DNA from: Datisca glomerata
Taxonomy: Eukaryota; Streptophyta; Magnoliopsida; Cucurbitales; Datiscaceae
Length of the DNA stretch: 64,000 nt
Direction: 5' to 3'
Assembly (NCBI GenBank): GCA_003255025.1
Contig: QANY01013727.1
Span: forward strand, 1,881,849-1,945,848
Shown one piece after another: positions 11,181 through 21,725 of the stretch. Under the pieces are notes generated by a model that was not told the origin of the DNA, did not search any database, and saw only the letters and a list, made by a program, of their open reading frames with translations. Numbering within the stretch: the first letter of the stretch is position 1; each line of letters starts with the position of its first letter. Position numbers and translations under genes: made by a program.

Positions 11181-11936
11181 CTTAGCATCAGCAATATTCA
11201 CACTTTCCAATTAAATTCTAATATATCATCAATGATTTGTTTTTAACAAATTACTATAAATTTACTTTTAATTTACTAATTAAATAGACCGGTAGTAATT
11301 ATGAAATAAAATAAAAAAGTAGATAGATTCAAAACTAAATTATGTTAAATTATTTTAAAATTAAAATAATTGATTTATTTTACTAATTAAAAGTGGATAA
11401 AATTCTTTAATTATGTTTAGAGTGAATGGTGTTGTTGTAGTTTTGTCCACAGATTGGTGGTTATTTTCAAACTATGTAAAAGTATAGGTTGCGTAACTTG
11501 GGAAGAGGAAAATATTGCATCCCTTCCTTGGGAAAGGGAATTAAGTTCCATGGGGAGGAGAGTTTAATTTCTTCTTACCGTAGTAAACTACTGTAAGTAA
11601 ACAAGTGAAAAGTAAAGGGTGAAGAGAATTCATATTCTTCGATTTATTTTCTCCCCACGTAAATATATCCCATGTGAAGTAACCTACGTACATACCCATT
11701 TTTGTAACTGAAAATCTAAAAGAAATCTCATAAAAGTCCTCAAATCCCATTAATTTAAGAAGCAGCAGTATATAACACAAGAAGCAATCTCCATTTCTCA
11801 TCAGTACAAACTCTCTTCAATCTCTTAATTAATTACAAGAAAAAAAACCAAAAAAACAAAAAGAAAAGAAAAGAAAAAGCTCAGAAGCTGAAGTATTATC
11901 AAACTCTCTGCTTTCTAAGCTTATCTCTTTGACAAG
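11181..11936. other. Intergenic DNA and probable 3' UTR of the small minus-strand gene
   Basis: AT-rich DNA with no supported gene. The part next to 11937 lies downstream of the 53-aa minus-strand gene and would hold its 3' UTR. An A-rich AAAAAAAACCAAAAAAACAAAAAG tract lies at about 11840-11878. The 86-codon minus frame at 11541-11801 falls in this UTR-like stretch and has no recognisable domain. Confidence 0.4.
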
Positions 11937-12098
11937 TCAAGAAAATTGCTTACGGCTACTAAAAGAGAAGAGTGAACTGAAACTATGGGCTATACCCACC
12001 ATAATACCCATTTTCACCTGTCCTCGTGTTGGGATTGGACGGCTACAATTCCTCCTTGTTATGAACCCACCGTTGATGACATCTCTTGCTCCGGCCAT
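11937..12098 (-). CDS. Small 53-aa plant protein
   Basis: A short gene starts with ATG at 12098 (minus) and ends with TGA at 11939-11937. The protein begins MAGARDVINGGFITRR, continues with RPIPTRGQVK (residues 20-29) and MGIMVGIAHS, and ends in a Ser-rich tail (SSLFSFSSRKQFS). From memory it resembles a group of 40-60-aa plant proteins of unknown function built on MAGxRDxI, RPIPxRGQVK and GIxxGxAHS; no homology search was possible. It is basic, with no signal peptide and only a weak hydrophobic stretch at about 30-37. A good TATA box lies about 127 bp upstream of the ATG on the same strand, with a CT-rich leader between. That arrangement argues for a real transcribed gene, unlike the transposon debris around it. 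It has a single exon and there is no longer competing reading frame. Confidence 0.65.
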   Translation of the reverse strand: MAGARDVINGGFITRRNCSRPIPTRGQVKMGIMVGIAHSFSSLFSFSSRKQFS

Positions 12099-12224
12099 GA
12101 CTATTGATTGGATTTTCTCCTTTTGGTATGAAAAATATCACCTTTTTTTCTGAGAGAGAAGTGATTGGTACGAGAGCGAGTGAGAATGAGCGACTCGGTG
12201 GGTTCTAAGTTTGATTCTAGCTGG

Positions 12225-12235
12225 TTTATATAGAG
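12225..12235 (-). promoter_or_regulatory. TATA box of the 53-aa gene
   Basis: Read on the minus strand this is CTCTATATAAA, a near-consensus plant TATA box. Transcription would start near 12200, followed by a leader containing CACTCGCTCTCG and CACTTCTCTCTC before the ATG at 12098. Confidence 0.65.
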
Positions 12236-12239
12236 GGTC

Positions 12240-13055
12240 AAAGTGAAGATCAGCACCAAGTGTTGTACAAAAGTGATTAATTAAATGAATACAGTATGAG
12301 GTTATGCACATGGTTTCTAGTGTTAGTTGACGATGTTGACCTTCAATAGGCTGTCACGTTCATTGTACTATTTGTTTTTGTTTTATGCAATATTTCTTGA
12401 CTCAATAATGGGTCCGTAAGTCCATTTATTATGGATTTCATATCTTGAATTCAAATATTCTTTCTTTATCTTTTTCTCAAATGTTGAATTTAATGTGAAT
12501 GCATTGAACTTTATCTTTGTTTTCCTTTTGGGGAAAAACAAAAGATTACACACCTTTGTCTTCTTGCCCTTCAGGCCCCAGTAACAAATTCATTATTATT
12601 TTGCTCGTAACTTATTGAAGAAATGAAGTTATCGAATTTTATTACCATAGGTAAGAAATATATGTCTTACGCCTCCCGTATATGTTGCTTATATGCTGAT
12701 TGATTGAGCCACGAAAGGACACATTTGAAACTTTTTCAAGGACATGAAGATTTGAACTTGCCTAAATTTTTTTAAGAATAAGATCTCATTCAAAAAGACT
12801 TTAAATTTTAAATCAAGATAGAGATGATATTATCTGATTTTATTATCAAGTCAAGAAGAGTTTATTTGGATGAAAACTCTATGCCTATAAAAGAAGATAA
12901 AGTATAAAGAGAAGAGAAACCTCAATCAATCGATCAATCAATCCATCTTTTAACGTGTAACATGCAACCTTTAATTTTTATTTTTTTGTACTATCAACTT
13001 TTATCATTTTCCTTTAGTTAACCACCCAAATTTCTAATTTTAGTAGTAGTCTACA
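12240..13055. other. Intergenic DNA, nothing recognised
   Basis: AT-rich sequence with an (AATCAATCGATC)-like short run at about 12923-12948. No coding region or complete repeat element was seen. Confidence 0.5.
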
Positions 13056-13290
13056 AACGTAGAGGAGATTCGCTCCCTACTCCTCAACTTCATTTTCTCG
13101 ACTAGAAGTCAAATCTTAATAATTCATAATACTTTTTTTAAAACATTCGGTTCCTTGACCGAAGTTTGGAAAGTCGCACACTAACTCAATAGGGACACCA
13201 GTTTGGTTCTGATCATCATCCACAGTCCATGTGATTTTTGAGCCAACACAATGGCCGAGATTTCTAAGCAAACACCTTTTTTGGCATGGC
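13056..13290 (+). repeat. Gypsy LTR-end/primer-site repeat, copy 1
   Basis: This stretch is about 75-80% like 17280-17490. Shared blocks include GAGATTCG(C/T)TCC, TCATTTTCTCGA, AGAAGTCAAATCTTA, AATTCATAATACTTTTTTT and the GTGATTTTTG(A)G end. It finishes in AGCCAACACAATGGCCGAGATT, a decayed version of the TTTTTGGCGC...GCCGAGGATT junction found between the 5' LTR and the internal region of Athila-type gypsy elements. What follows would then be untranslated leader and gag. Confidence 0.55.
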
Positions 13291-13853
13291 CGGTGAGATA
13301 ACTGGTAGGATGTTTATGTCCACTACAAGATCTAAGACTCAGAATTAGAAATGACAAATTTCAATGGTAAATGCTAGATCCCACTATGTTGAAAGGGTGA
13401 CAGCCAAGGCATGTGACCCTAATGAATGAGCAACATGACGTTGTTCATGATAGTATTCGCAAGATGCATGAAAGCATGCAACATAGTTTTCAAACTTTTA
13501 ACCAAATATGCAAGCTATGCAACAAAACCTTCGACAAAGCATTTGAGAAATGGCCGGAGCGTTTCAACAACTACGACTTCGACTAATACAACAAGAAATT
13601 ATTGAGAAGTCGGCTCTCTATCATCCGCCGCCAATAAGGTGAAACTATCCACCCGGGTGGTAAAATGTCAAAAACAATGGTTGGAAAGTTAGCCATGGTA
13701 GTTTTCAGACCAATGTTTTAATTTTTTCAAAAGAGAGTCAAGCAAATAATGGTCAATTTAAGGACTATGAAAGTTTTCCGTATGTAAGTCAACAATTGAT
13801 TAAATTATATTATCAGGATAGGAGGCGTGGCCTGTAGACCCAATACCATTAGG
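13291..13853 (+). pseudogene. Gypsy internal/gag remnant, left half
   Basis: This looks like a decayed gypsy gag leader: repeated ATGCAAGC/ATGCAACA words, then text that gives short open stretches in several frames broken by stops. It ends exactly at the target duplication ATTCG of the solo LTR and appears to continue at 16339. No domain can be named with certainty. Confidence 0.4.
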
Positions 13854-13858
13854 ATTCG
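13854..13858. repeat. Target-site duplication, left (ATTCG)
   Basis: Five bases identical to 16334-16338, directly next to the TG...CA ends of the solo LTR. Confidence 0.85.
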
Positions 13859-14100
13859 TGTAATACCCAAAGGGTATTATTGTAATTTAGAACTCACCCA
13901 CACCATATATGCACTTACACCCTAACCACCCTATTTGTTTCATTTGTGTTCTCTCTTAACCATTTTCCCCCAAATCTCTCTTTTGTTATCTCAAGCTAAT
14001 CTTTCTAACCACATGCAACTCTATCTCTCCTTTTTATATGATTGCACATCTCTACTTCATCTAGTTTCTTCTTCATCAATTATCCTCCATTAATCAAGGT

Positions 14101-14880
14101 ATGATTTCTTCTCTCTCCCTCTCTCTCTCCCTATCTCTGTTCTGTCTCTCTCTCTCTCTTTCCCCCATGTTCTGTCTCTCTCTCTCTTTCCCCCTCTCTG
14201 TTCTGCCCGTCTCTCTCCCCCTCTCTGTTCTGTCTCCCTCTCTCTCTTCCCCCTCTTTGTTCTGTCTCTCTCTCCCCATCTCTGTTCCGTCTCTCTCTCT
14301 TCCCCCTCTCTGTTTTGTCTCTCTCCCCCTCTCTGTTCTATCTCTCTCTCTCTCCCTCTCTTTCCCCTGTTGCATCTCTCTCTTTCCCCCTCTATGTTCT
14401 GTCTGTCTCCCTCTCTCTCTCTCCCCCCCTTCTGTTCTGTCCCTCTCTCCCCATCTCTGTGCGTTTCTCTCTCCCTCTTCTTCGTCTCCTTCCCCCCTCT
14501 ATTTTGTCTCTCTCTCCTTCGTCTCCCCGTCTCCGTTCTGTCTCTCTCTCCCCCCTCTCTGTTATGTCTCTCTCTCTCTCTTTCCCCTTCTTTGTTCTGT
14601 CTCCCTCTCTTCCCCTTCTCTGTGTCTCTCTCTCTCTCCCTCTTCTTCGTCTCCCCCTCTATATTCTGTCTCTCTCTCTCCCCCTCTCTGTGTTTTGTCT
14701 CTCTCTCCCCCTCTCTGTGTTTTGTCTCTCTCTCTCTCCCCACTCTACGTGCGTCTCTCTCTCCTTCTTCTTCGTCTCCCTCCCCCCCTCTCGATTCTAT
14801 TTTTCTCTCTCATTCGTCCCATGTTGCGTCTCTCTGCCTCCCACCTCTCCGTCTTCCTTTTCTATTTTTTTTATTTTTCC
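14101..14880. repeat. CT-rich minisatellite array inside the solo LTR
   Basis: About 780 bp are built of imperfect 25-40-bp units of the type TCTCTCTCCCCCTCTCTGTTCTG. Long open frames on both strands (Ser/Leu/Pro-rich on +, Arg/Glu/Gly-rich on -) exist only because the repeat lacks stop codons. They are not genes. Confidence 0.9.
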
Positions 14881-14884
14881 TTCT

Positions 14885-15050
14885 TTTGAACCGATTCACC
14901 TGAACCGGACCAGTTCAATCAGACCAGGACTGGGTCGGTTTCAGTCAGACCGGACCGGAATGAACCGACTCGGTCAGACTAGACCAGTTCAACCCGACCA
15001 GACCGAACCGGCCCAAAACAGCAGAACCGAATCAATTCAGACCACCCGAA
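14885..15050. repeat. ACCGGACCAGTTC-type short repeats
   Basis: Imperfect repeats of ACCGGACC, GACCAGTTCAA and CAGACCGG occur in direct and inverted form, following the CT array inside the solo LTR. Confidence 0.65.
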
Positions 15051-16333
15051 CCTTGTTGAACCATTTTAAACCATTTGATAATTTCACCCGATGTGGTTTC
15101 CATCTGTTCCCAATCTCACTTAGTTATTTAAATAATTATAGATATTATATGTTGAGATCATTGGATTGCAAGTCATTAGTTGCTAAATTTAATTCGTAGC
15201 GAATCCAGGTAAGTGGATTTACATAATAATTTGGTTCATATCTTATAAGTGTAGAATATATAATTGTTTTATTATTTCTTTATGTTCAATCTTATGATCA
15301 AGTATTTTATTTGTTTTTCATATTATGATGAAATTATTTACCATGTATGTATGATTATATTTTGAGTTATACATGTAGTAGTTATGTGTTTATGTTCATG
15401 AACAAGTTATATGTTTACTTATGTATATGTGATAACGTGAAATATGAATATTAATTCAAGTAAAAAAGTGATAAGTAAATAAGAAGTAGATTTAGTCATG
15501 TCCCTTGGTTATCAAGTAACCAGATTGTTCACGTCATGTTATCAAGTTATACAGTTGGGTGTCACCATGTTCGTATTAGCGTCGTTGAGGTTCAGATAAC
15601 CTTAAGTGACATCAAGTTTCTAGACACCCAATCTGTCATGTTCACGTTCATGTTACAAGTTCAAGTTCAAGTTGTGAAACAGTTCTGGTTAAGTTGTTAA
15701 TCGAGGGATATGTCTAGTCGAATTATGATCAAGCAAGTATAAGTATTGGCATGTATAAGTACAAGTTCAAGTTATATGTTAATCATGAAATCGATGGGTT
15801 ACAAGTATTTTATGTGACCTGTGAACATGTGAAATAAATTTGCATGAGTTATATGTTTACATTTATGTCATGTGAAACTCATTAGTATGTGAATTTACTT
15901 ACTGAGTATTTTTAATACTCACCCCTCATAGATGATTGTGTTGCAGATGATGGTGAGCAGCAGGAGTGAGGGACTGCCATAACAAGCACGATTATGATTT
16001 CTAAGTTTAATTATGACTTCTGTTGACTTTCGTTATTTCAGATATATATGAATAATTATGTTTAACTTTCATGTCATATGGATTTTTGTGTTTCACTTTA
16101 TTTCAGTTTAATGAATAATTTATTTCAGTTTAATGAATAATTTATTTCAGTTTAATGAGTTAATATTATTTTAAAATAATTTTTATGCTTCCGCTATTTA
16201 AGGCTAAAAATTAGGGTAAGATTAGAGATTTTTAATTTGGGGATTTTCTCAAATTAGGGTTTCAATTGAATTGAGAAATTTTTAAATTTTGAAATTTCAA
16301 GCATGTTTAATCCTCGGGAATCGGAGTATTACA

Positions 16334-16338
16334 ATTCG
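16334..16338. repeat. Target-site duplication, right (ATTCG)
   Basis: Second copy of the ATTCG duplication flanking the solo LTR. Confidence 0.85.
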
Positions 16339-17000
16339 TCACCTAAGGAACAAGGTGAACAATGTCAGACCGACAACTTCACCTCATGTAAGAATTTTTT
16401 GTTTTAACCATTTAACCATTTCAGCCCCTAAGGTGGAATGATCTGCCTGAGTGGCAACTTGATCAATTGAGTGGCCAACAACATAACACATCAATTTATA
16501 AAGATCAATTGTTAATAGAATCAATTAATGAGGTGAAAGTTGAACAAATGGTGGAGAATAAGGCCACCGATGAATCAGAACCATCAACTTAAAAATTAAA
16601 ATATTGGCTGATGATAAGATAAAGATAACAAAAGAGATAGAGTTAAAGAAATTAAATGAGATAAGCTTTGAATTAGATTTCATTAAAGAATAATATCTTG
16701 TTATAAATTATCGAAAGAGCCAACATATGGTCCATCTCAAAAATGAAAAGCTGGATATAGTTTTGGAGGATAAAGTGAATCTACCAAAATCACGATTAAA
16801 TTCTCTATTAGACCAACTTGTGCGAGTTAAAAAATATAAAAGTTCGGCCAAACTAGAGACTGAAGAACAAGATTTTAGTGTGTCTAAAGAAAATTGGTAA
16901 TATTTAGAGAAGTTGAAATTCATGTTCGAGACCACAGATGAAAAATAAGATGAATTCAAAGTAAAGTATATATGGTCACCTCCATATTAATAGATGTTAA
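16339..17000 (+). pseudogene. Gypsy internal remnant, right half
   Basis: This is the continuation of the sequence split by the solo LTR. It contains short open stretches rich in Glu, Lys and Asn, such as EVKVEQMVENKATDESEPST near 16528, typical of hydrophilic gag or spacer text, and it has many stops. No protease, RT or integrase motif could be recognised. Confidence 0.4.
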
Positions 17001-17103
17001 TTAAGATACGAGTTTTATCAAATGGCTAAAATTTTGCATCTAAAAGAATTAGTCGAATACATAAACCTTGAAGATATAGTGGAATAATTGGCTACATGGA
17101 ACT

Positions 17104-17147
17104 AATGGCCGTGAGGCCACATGAATTGAGACGGCCTCACGGCCATT
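17104..17147. repeat. Perfect 15-bp inverted repeat (hairpin)
   Basis: AATGGCCGTGAGGCC (17104-17118) is perfectly complementary to GGCCTCACGGCCATT (17133-17147), with a 14-base loop. It stands out as GC-rich DNA in AT-rich surroundings. No CTRR end follows on either strand, so a Helitron terminus is not supported. There is no T-run for a terminator reading. Confidence 0.85.
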
Positions 17148-17279
17148 TTCATATAATTTACAAAAACAAACAATTAAAGTCATTGTGAATTTAGGTCAAA
17201 ATCGGACTAATTTGAAAACTTTCAATTTTTGCTAAATTCAAATATCCATTAGACAAACATAAAATTTGTCCTTCCATAT

Positions 17280-17490
17280 TAAAAGAGATTCGTTCCTTAT
17301 TTTTCAACATCATTTTCTCGATCAGAAGTCAAATCTTAGTAATTCATAATACTTTTTTTTAATTTGATTCCTTGGTCGAATTTCGGCACGCTCGTGCACT
17401 AATTAAATAGGGACGTGCTAGTTTGGTTTAGATCGTCACCCGCGGTCCAGTGATTTTTGGCACAACACATTGACTGAGATTCTAAGCCAA
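17280..17490 (+). repeat. Gypsy LTR-end/primer-site repeat, copy 2
   Basis: Second diverged copy of the repeat at 13056-13290, same orientation. It includes the primer-site-like TTTTTGGCACAACACATTGA and the following GACTGAGATTCTAAGCC. Both copies run past the LTR boundary into the leader, so this is not simply the 3' LTR of the first element. It may be a truncated second element or a tandem copy. Confidence 0.55.
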
Positions 17491-19967
17491 ATAATAATTA
17501 TAAAGTTGAAGTCTTCATCTCTTTAATATATGAGTTTTATAGAGTGGAATAACTGCGACTTCAAGTTTTGGTATTAGAATTTGGTTGGGGTTGATTTTAG
17601 TGTGTCACATAGTTCGGTCTCTAATATGTATGATGTGTTGTGTAGTTCGACTATGATATGATGTGGTTCATGATGATATATTGTGTTGAATTAAATTATC
17701 ATATATCTCAACTTAGATAGTTATTCTCCTTACATTTGATTCTCCTTAATACTTAAGTCTACGGATCTAAATGGATTGAGCTTTACCACTCTATTAAAGT
17801 AAGATAAATCAAATATGATCGATTATTCCGGTCTCGTTTGTTTCATATACTCGAATCTTTTTGCTCTTATATTTTAAGTATCTAAACTGAAGAATTTTAT
17901 GTACTGACCAAATCTATCAAACCGCCTTGGTACTTCAACTTCACACTTCATGCATTTTTTCTCCATTATATTTAATTTTTCACGCATGATATCATGCATT
18001 ACAAGGGTGGTCGATTCCTGCTAATATATTCCTATCAAAAGTACAAAACATGATTAATATACTACATTTCTTAAATAAAAAACAATCTTTTTATAAGAAA
18101 AATGCAAACAATTGTTCAATAGTTTCTTTTTGGAAAAGGAAACCCACTAAGGGGACAAGATGTGACTAATAATCAACATAATATAAAGAAGGTGGGATTT
18201 AAGTTAATCAAGATAAAGTTACTTTATTTATGGCTAGTACATTAAAAACACGTGCTCATTTTCCTCCCACTAAAAATTTACCTTATTTCATAAGCATGTT
18301 CCACAGTGGCTTTTGTCTATTTCATGATTATTCTTATCTTATCCTCTTCGAACCCGGTTCACTCCCCGAACCGGATCGTGTACAAGTTTTTTCAATTACT
18401 GGTCCGAATATGCCTAAGAAGTTTAAAAAATTTAGGATAAAATGTAAAACATACCTGCAGTTTATCTAAAATATAAATTATACTTTTAAATTTTTTTTCA
18501 ATATTTTTTCAATATTTTTTTATCCTTGTACTTTAAAAAACTGTAAAATACATGCATATAAAATATAAAAAAAATTACGAGTATAATTTACATTTAGGTA
18601 AACTGCCGAACTATGTTTTTCATATTAGCCTTCTTTTCAAACATACATTTTTTAAAAATATCTTAATAATTTAAAAAGAGATTTCTAAAATTTGCTTACA
18701 TAACACATACATATTTTTAATATGAAAAATGACACATAGCTTTCTTCATAATGTTATGTTTCACTAACAATATAACTCATAAATGTTAATTTCTAAATTA
18801 ACGTCGTTTAAATAAAATGTAATACTAACATTACTCTTAATTTTATTCTCAATTCTTAAAATTTTAAAATCAATTTTTTTAACATTCAAATTAGAATTCA
18901 TTAAAATCCAAATCAACACGTCTTTTCACATTTAAACTGACATGTATTCAACGGAATATATTTATTTGTTATTTTTTAAACTAGATAAATGTTTATCACA
19001 ATTAAACAAACTATAAAAAATGTTAGATGATTTTTTCTAATTTAAACTGTCATAATTAATTCAATTATGCAGTATTTGTTGTGTTCATGAAGAATGGTAG
19101 AGAATCTCATTCTCTCTCGTATACAAATACACTTGATTTTTTTTAATTCTGTCCTCTTTACAAATGACCCTACTATGTATTAATATATTAGCAATTTAAT
19201 TTTTGATCCAAGTCACCAACTTCGTTTTAAAAGCTTTTGTTTAAGAGTTTATACATTCAACACGTTATGTAGCATTTTGCTTCACACCAATTATTGTGAG
19301 TAACTTAAAATAATTAGAGTTTAATTTATAGCTAACTATAATTTAGGAACAACCAATTCAATGAATCTGATAGTGGAAATGCTTTTGTTCAATGAACCTA
19401 GAAAGAATAAGTGCGAAACATAAATTCAATTGTTGCAGGTTTTGTTAATATTAAAGAATAGATTCGGATCTAATATAGTCAGACCGTGATCTTATTTTTT
19501 ATCTTAAATTAGACAAGTATGGACGTACCCTTGTGTTGTACCATTGATCTTCATGCCTCTTGTCATCGCTTGTCTTCAGCATCTCTTAAATCCACCTAAC
19601 TTATCCCCTTTACTATAAATTAAAAAAAATGTGAAGCGTCTAGGTATGACTTGTTGGCGTGTTTCTCCAATATTGCATGTACCTGTTGTCATCATATGTG
19701 ACACCATCTGATATGGCACTCACATGATAAGAAATATCACATCTTATATATATAACCATGTATGGAAACTCTAAATTGCGTTAAGTGTGGATCTAATTTT
19801 TCACTAAATGTTTGTACCTAACTATGTGATTTAAAAGATTACTCAAGATTTAAGATAATCAATAATTAAATGAAGGGTTAAATACATGATGACCCCCAAA
19901 ACTTTAAGCATGTTGCAAGTTGACCCCTAAACTATTTTTTTGACTTTTTAAACGCCTCAACTTAATT
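17491..19967. other. AT-rich intergenic DNA
   Basis: No coding region was recognised. At 19875-19960 the text GACCCCCAAAACTTTAAGCATG, then TTGACCCCTAAAC, resembles a common dispersed plant repeat into which the Mutator-like element at 19977 inserted. Confidence 0.5.
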
Positions 19968-19976
19968 TAAATAGTT
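19968..19976. repeat. 9-bp target-site duplication, left (TAAATAGTT)
   Basis: Identical to 22123-22131. A 9-bp duplication is the signature of Mutator-like elements. Confidence 0.9.
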
Positions 19977-20269
19977 GGGTTATTGGTAATAATATACCAT
20001 TTAGAAGTTTCATGTGGGAATATACACCCCTAACACAAAACTAAGAAATATATTTCATTGGTTCATAAAATCTCAGATACTCAATCATTGTTTCCTTCCC
20101 CAATACAATTATCAAATTAACACAATTTTTTACAGTTATCAAATCAAACATTTGGATTTCAAATAAAAGTATCGCCTTTTCACTTCTCCATTTTTTGCTT
20201 CCTCTTCATCTTGTTTCTTCTATATTTCTCTTCTTCTTCAGCTAAGCTTGCTGCTTGAGTGGAAAAACA

Positions 20270-20273
20270 CCAT

Positions 20274-20320
<47 letters not shown>

Positions 20321-20418
20321 TTCTTCTTCTTCTTCTTCCTCTTCCTCTTCCTCTTCCTCTTCCTCTTCCTCTTCCTCTTCCTCTTCCTCTTCCTCTTCCT
20401 CTTCTTCTTCTTCAGTGA
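20270..20418. repeat. (CTT)n and (CCTCTT)n microsatellite
   Basis: A pure TTC trinucleotide run passes into an about 70-bp CCTCTT hexanucleotide run, then returns to TTC. It lies at the inner edge of the left arm of the MULE. The right arm has the matching GAAGAAGAAG at about 21758-21775 and 21814-21826 but no long expansion. Confidence 0.95.
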
Positions 20419-20639
20419 ATTTTAAGAAATTATAAACTCTTTTTTGTTGTATGGATGGTAGCTATGAGAACTCATTACGTACTTTGTAGCATGGATTTAA
20501 GTTATGTGATCCGTAATATTAATTGCATATTTTGTTGCATGAATGATAGTACTCAAAAAACCTGAGGAGATTTGGATTGCTTACTGTATAGATGGTAGAC
20601 AATTCTGGCTCTAGATTTCCTATTAGTAGGATAAAAAAA

Positions 20640-20825
20640 TAACTACTTGAATGATTCAAGTAGTCATAAACAATTACTTGAACCCTTCAAGTAGTCACAT
20701 GTTGTAAGAGTTACATACTGACAGAATAAATATAAATGTTTGAACTCTTCAAATAATCATCTAGTCTCTGAGTTGCTCACTGGTTTGAATAAAGATAATT
20801 ATTTGAAGAATTTAAATAATCATAA
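20640..20825. repeat. Left array of TACTTGAA/TTCAAGTA palindromes
   Basis: Near-palindromes of the form CTACTTGAANNNTTCAAGTAG at about 20644, 20672, 20737 and 20800 are spaced by text containing ACTGACAGAATAAAT. The array is the inverted counterpart of 21450-21720. Confidence 0.8.
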
Positions 20826-20944
20826 AAATACATGTAATTTATATTAGTTTGTTTACTAGCAAAATCAAAAAACTGCTCATGGGGTTCAAAATAGATACAA
20901 AATACATACAATCTACATACAAAATAGACTAATAAATTTCAAAA

Positions 20945-21180
20945 CCAACTAAAATAAGTTTATGTGCCCAAATTGTTTCTTCATATATACCAAAAACAAG
21001 ATCATCATCAGCACCAATATCAAGCTCATAATCACTGTCAGGATGTTCAAGTTTATCGTCATCAACATCTTCATGTGTCGACCATCTAACATTTCAGCGG
21101 GTGGGGAGGGCACATGAATCTTGTATAAAAACTTCATCAATATATTGTACTATGTTGGATCAACATTTGATTCATCGTTT
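20945..21180 (-). pseudogene. Acidic coding remnant inside the MULE
   Basis: On the minus strand one frame reads VPSPPAEMLDGRH. After a likely one-base shift, another frame reads DVDDDKLEHPDSDYELDIG then DDDLVFGIYEETIWAHKL. The acidic run is typical of the N-terminal part of plant MULE proteins or of a captured gene. A stop lies upstream (after SNVDPT). Nothing resembling a catalytic domain or zinc finger is present, and no function is proposed. Confidence 0.4.
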
Positions 21181-21449
21181 ATGCTACTGAATAACTCTTG
21201 GTAAGTAAATTTTGACGGTATATTCAATGGTGAGCTTACCATACCATTAAATATAAGTGAAATACCATTTCTCTCCCATTCACCACCATGTACCACCAAA
21301 TTTGAATTTCAGACATGTCTGTTTAAGACTAAAACTTTCATTTATTAATACATATAGCTATTTGATTCTACCAGTAACCAAACCAATATTAGAGTTTTTT
21401 AAATTTTAGTACGTAAATTGTATGTATTTTTATAACAACATGAGCCCTT

Positions 21450-21725
21450 CAAGTCTTTATTAATGACTAATTGAACCCTTCAAGTAGTTATTTTTATTCT
21501 GTCAGTAAGCAATCCAGACAACAGGTGGCTACTTGAAGGGTTCAAGTAACTGTTTTTGATTACTTGAACCCTTCAAATAGTTATTTTTATTTTGTCAGTT
21601 AACGACCCAAACACTAGGTGACTACTTGAAGAGTTCAAGTAATTATTTATAACTACTTGAATAATTCAAGTAGTTATTTTTATTCTGCCAGTAAGCAACC
21701 AAGTAATTACTTGAACCATTTTTTA
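21450..21725. repeat. Right array of about 100-bp repeats containing the TACTTGAA palindrome
   Basis: About two and a half imperfect units (about 100 bp period) contain TTATTCTGTCAGTAAGCAA, then CTACTTGAAGGGTTCAAGTA, then TTACTTGAACCCTTCAAATAG. This is an inverted match to 20640-20825. Confidence 0.8.

Larger units (their letters stand above)
13859..16333 (+). mobile_element. Solo LTR, 2475 bp, with 5-bp target duplication ATTCG
   Basis: The unit starts TGTAATACCC and ends GTATTACA, giving an 8-bp perfect terminal inverted repeat. It is flanked on both sides by ATTCG (13854-13858 and 16334-16338). No internal region or pol gene is present, so a single LTR was left after recombination between two LTRs. 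Inside are a CT-rich array (14101-14880), an ACCGGACC-rich stretch (14885-15050) and a long AT-rich part. Near the 3' end it has ACTGAGTATTTTTAATACTCACCCC (15902 onward), also found in reverse at 37460-37490. The same LTR family is therefore present again at 36996-38516. Confidence 0.85.

Noticed and set aside
11541..12153. Frames of 86 codons (minus) and 74 codons (plus) near 12 kb
   Set aside because: The minus frame lies in the likely 3' UTR, and the plus frame is the reverse of the 53-aa gene. Promoter orientation supports only the short minus-strand gene.
14090..15199. Long open frames of 93-294 codons on both strands (Ser/Leu/Pro-rich and Arg/Glu/Gly-rich)
   Set aside because: They are translations of a CT/GA simple-repeat array that lacks stop codons, inside a solo LTR. 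There is no complex sequence, promoter or domain.
17280..17490. 3' LTR pairing with 13056-13290 as one intact gypsy element
   Set aside because: Both copies extend past the LTR end into the primer-site and leader region, so the right copy is not a normal 3' LTR.
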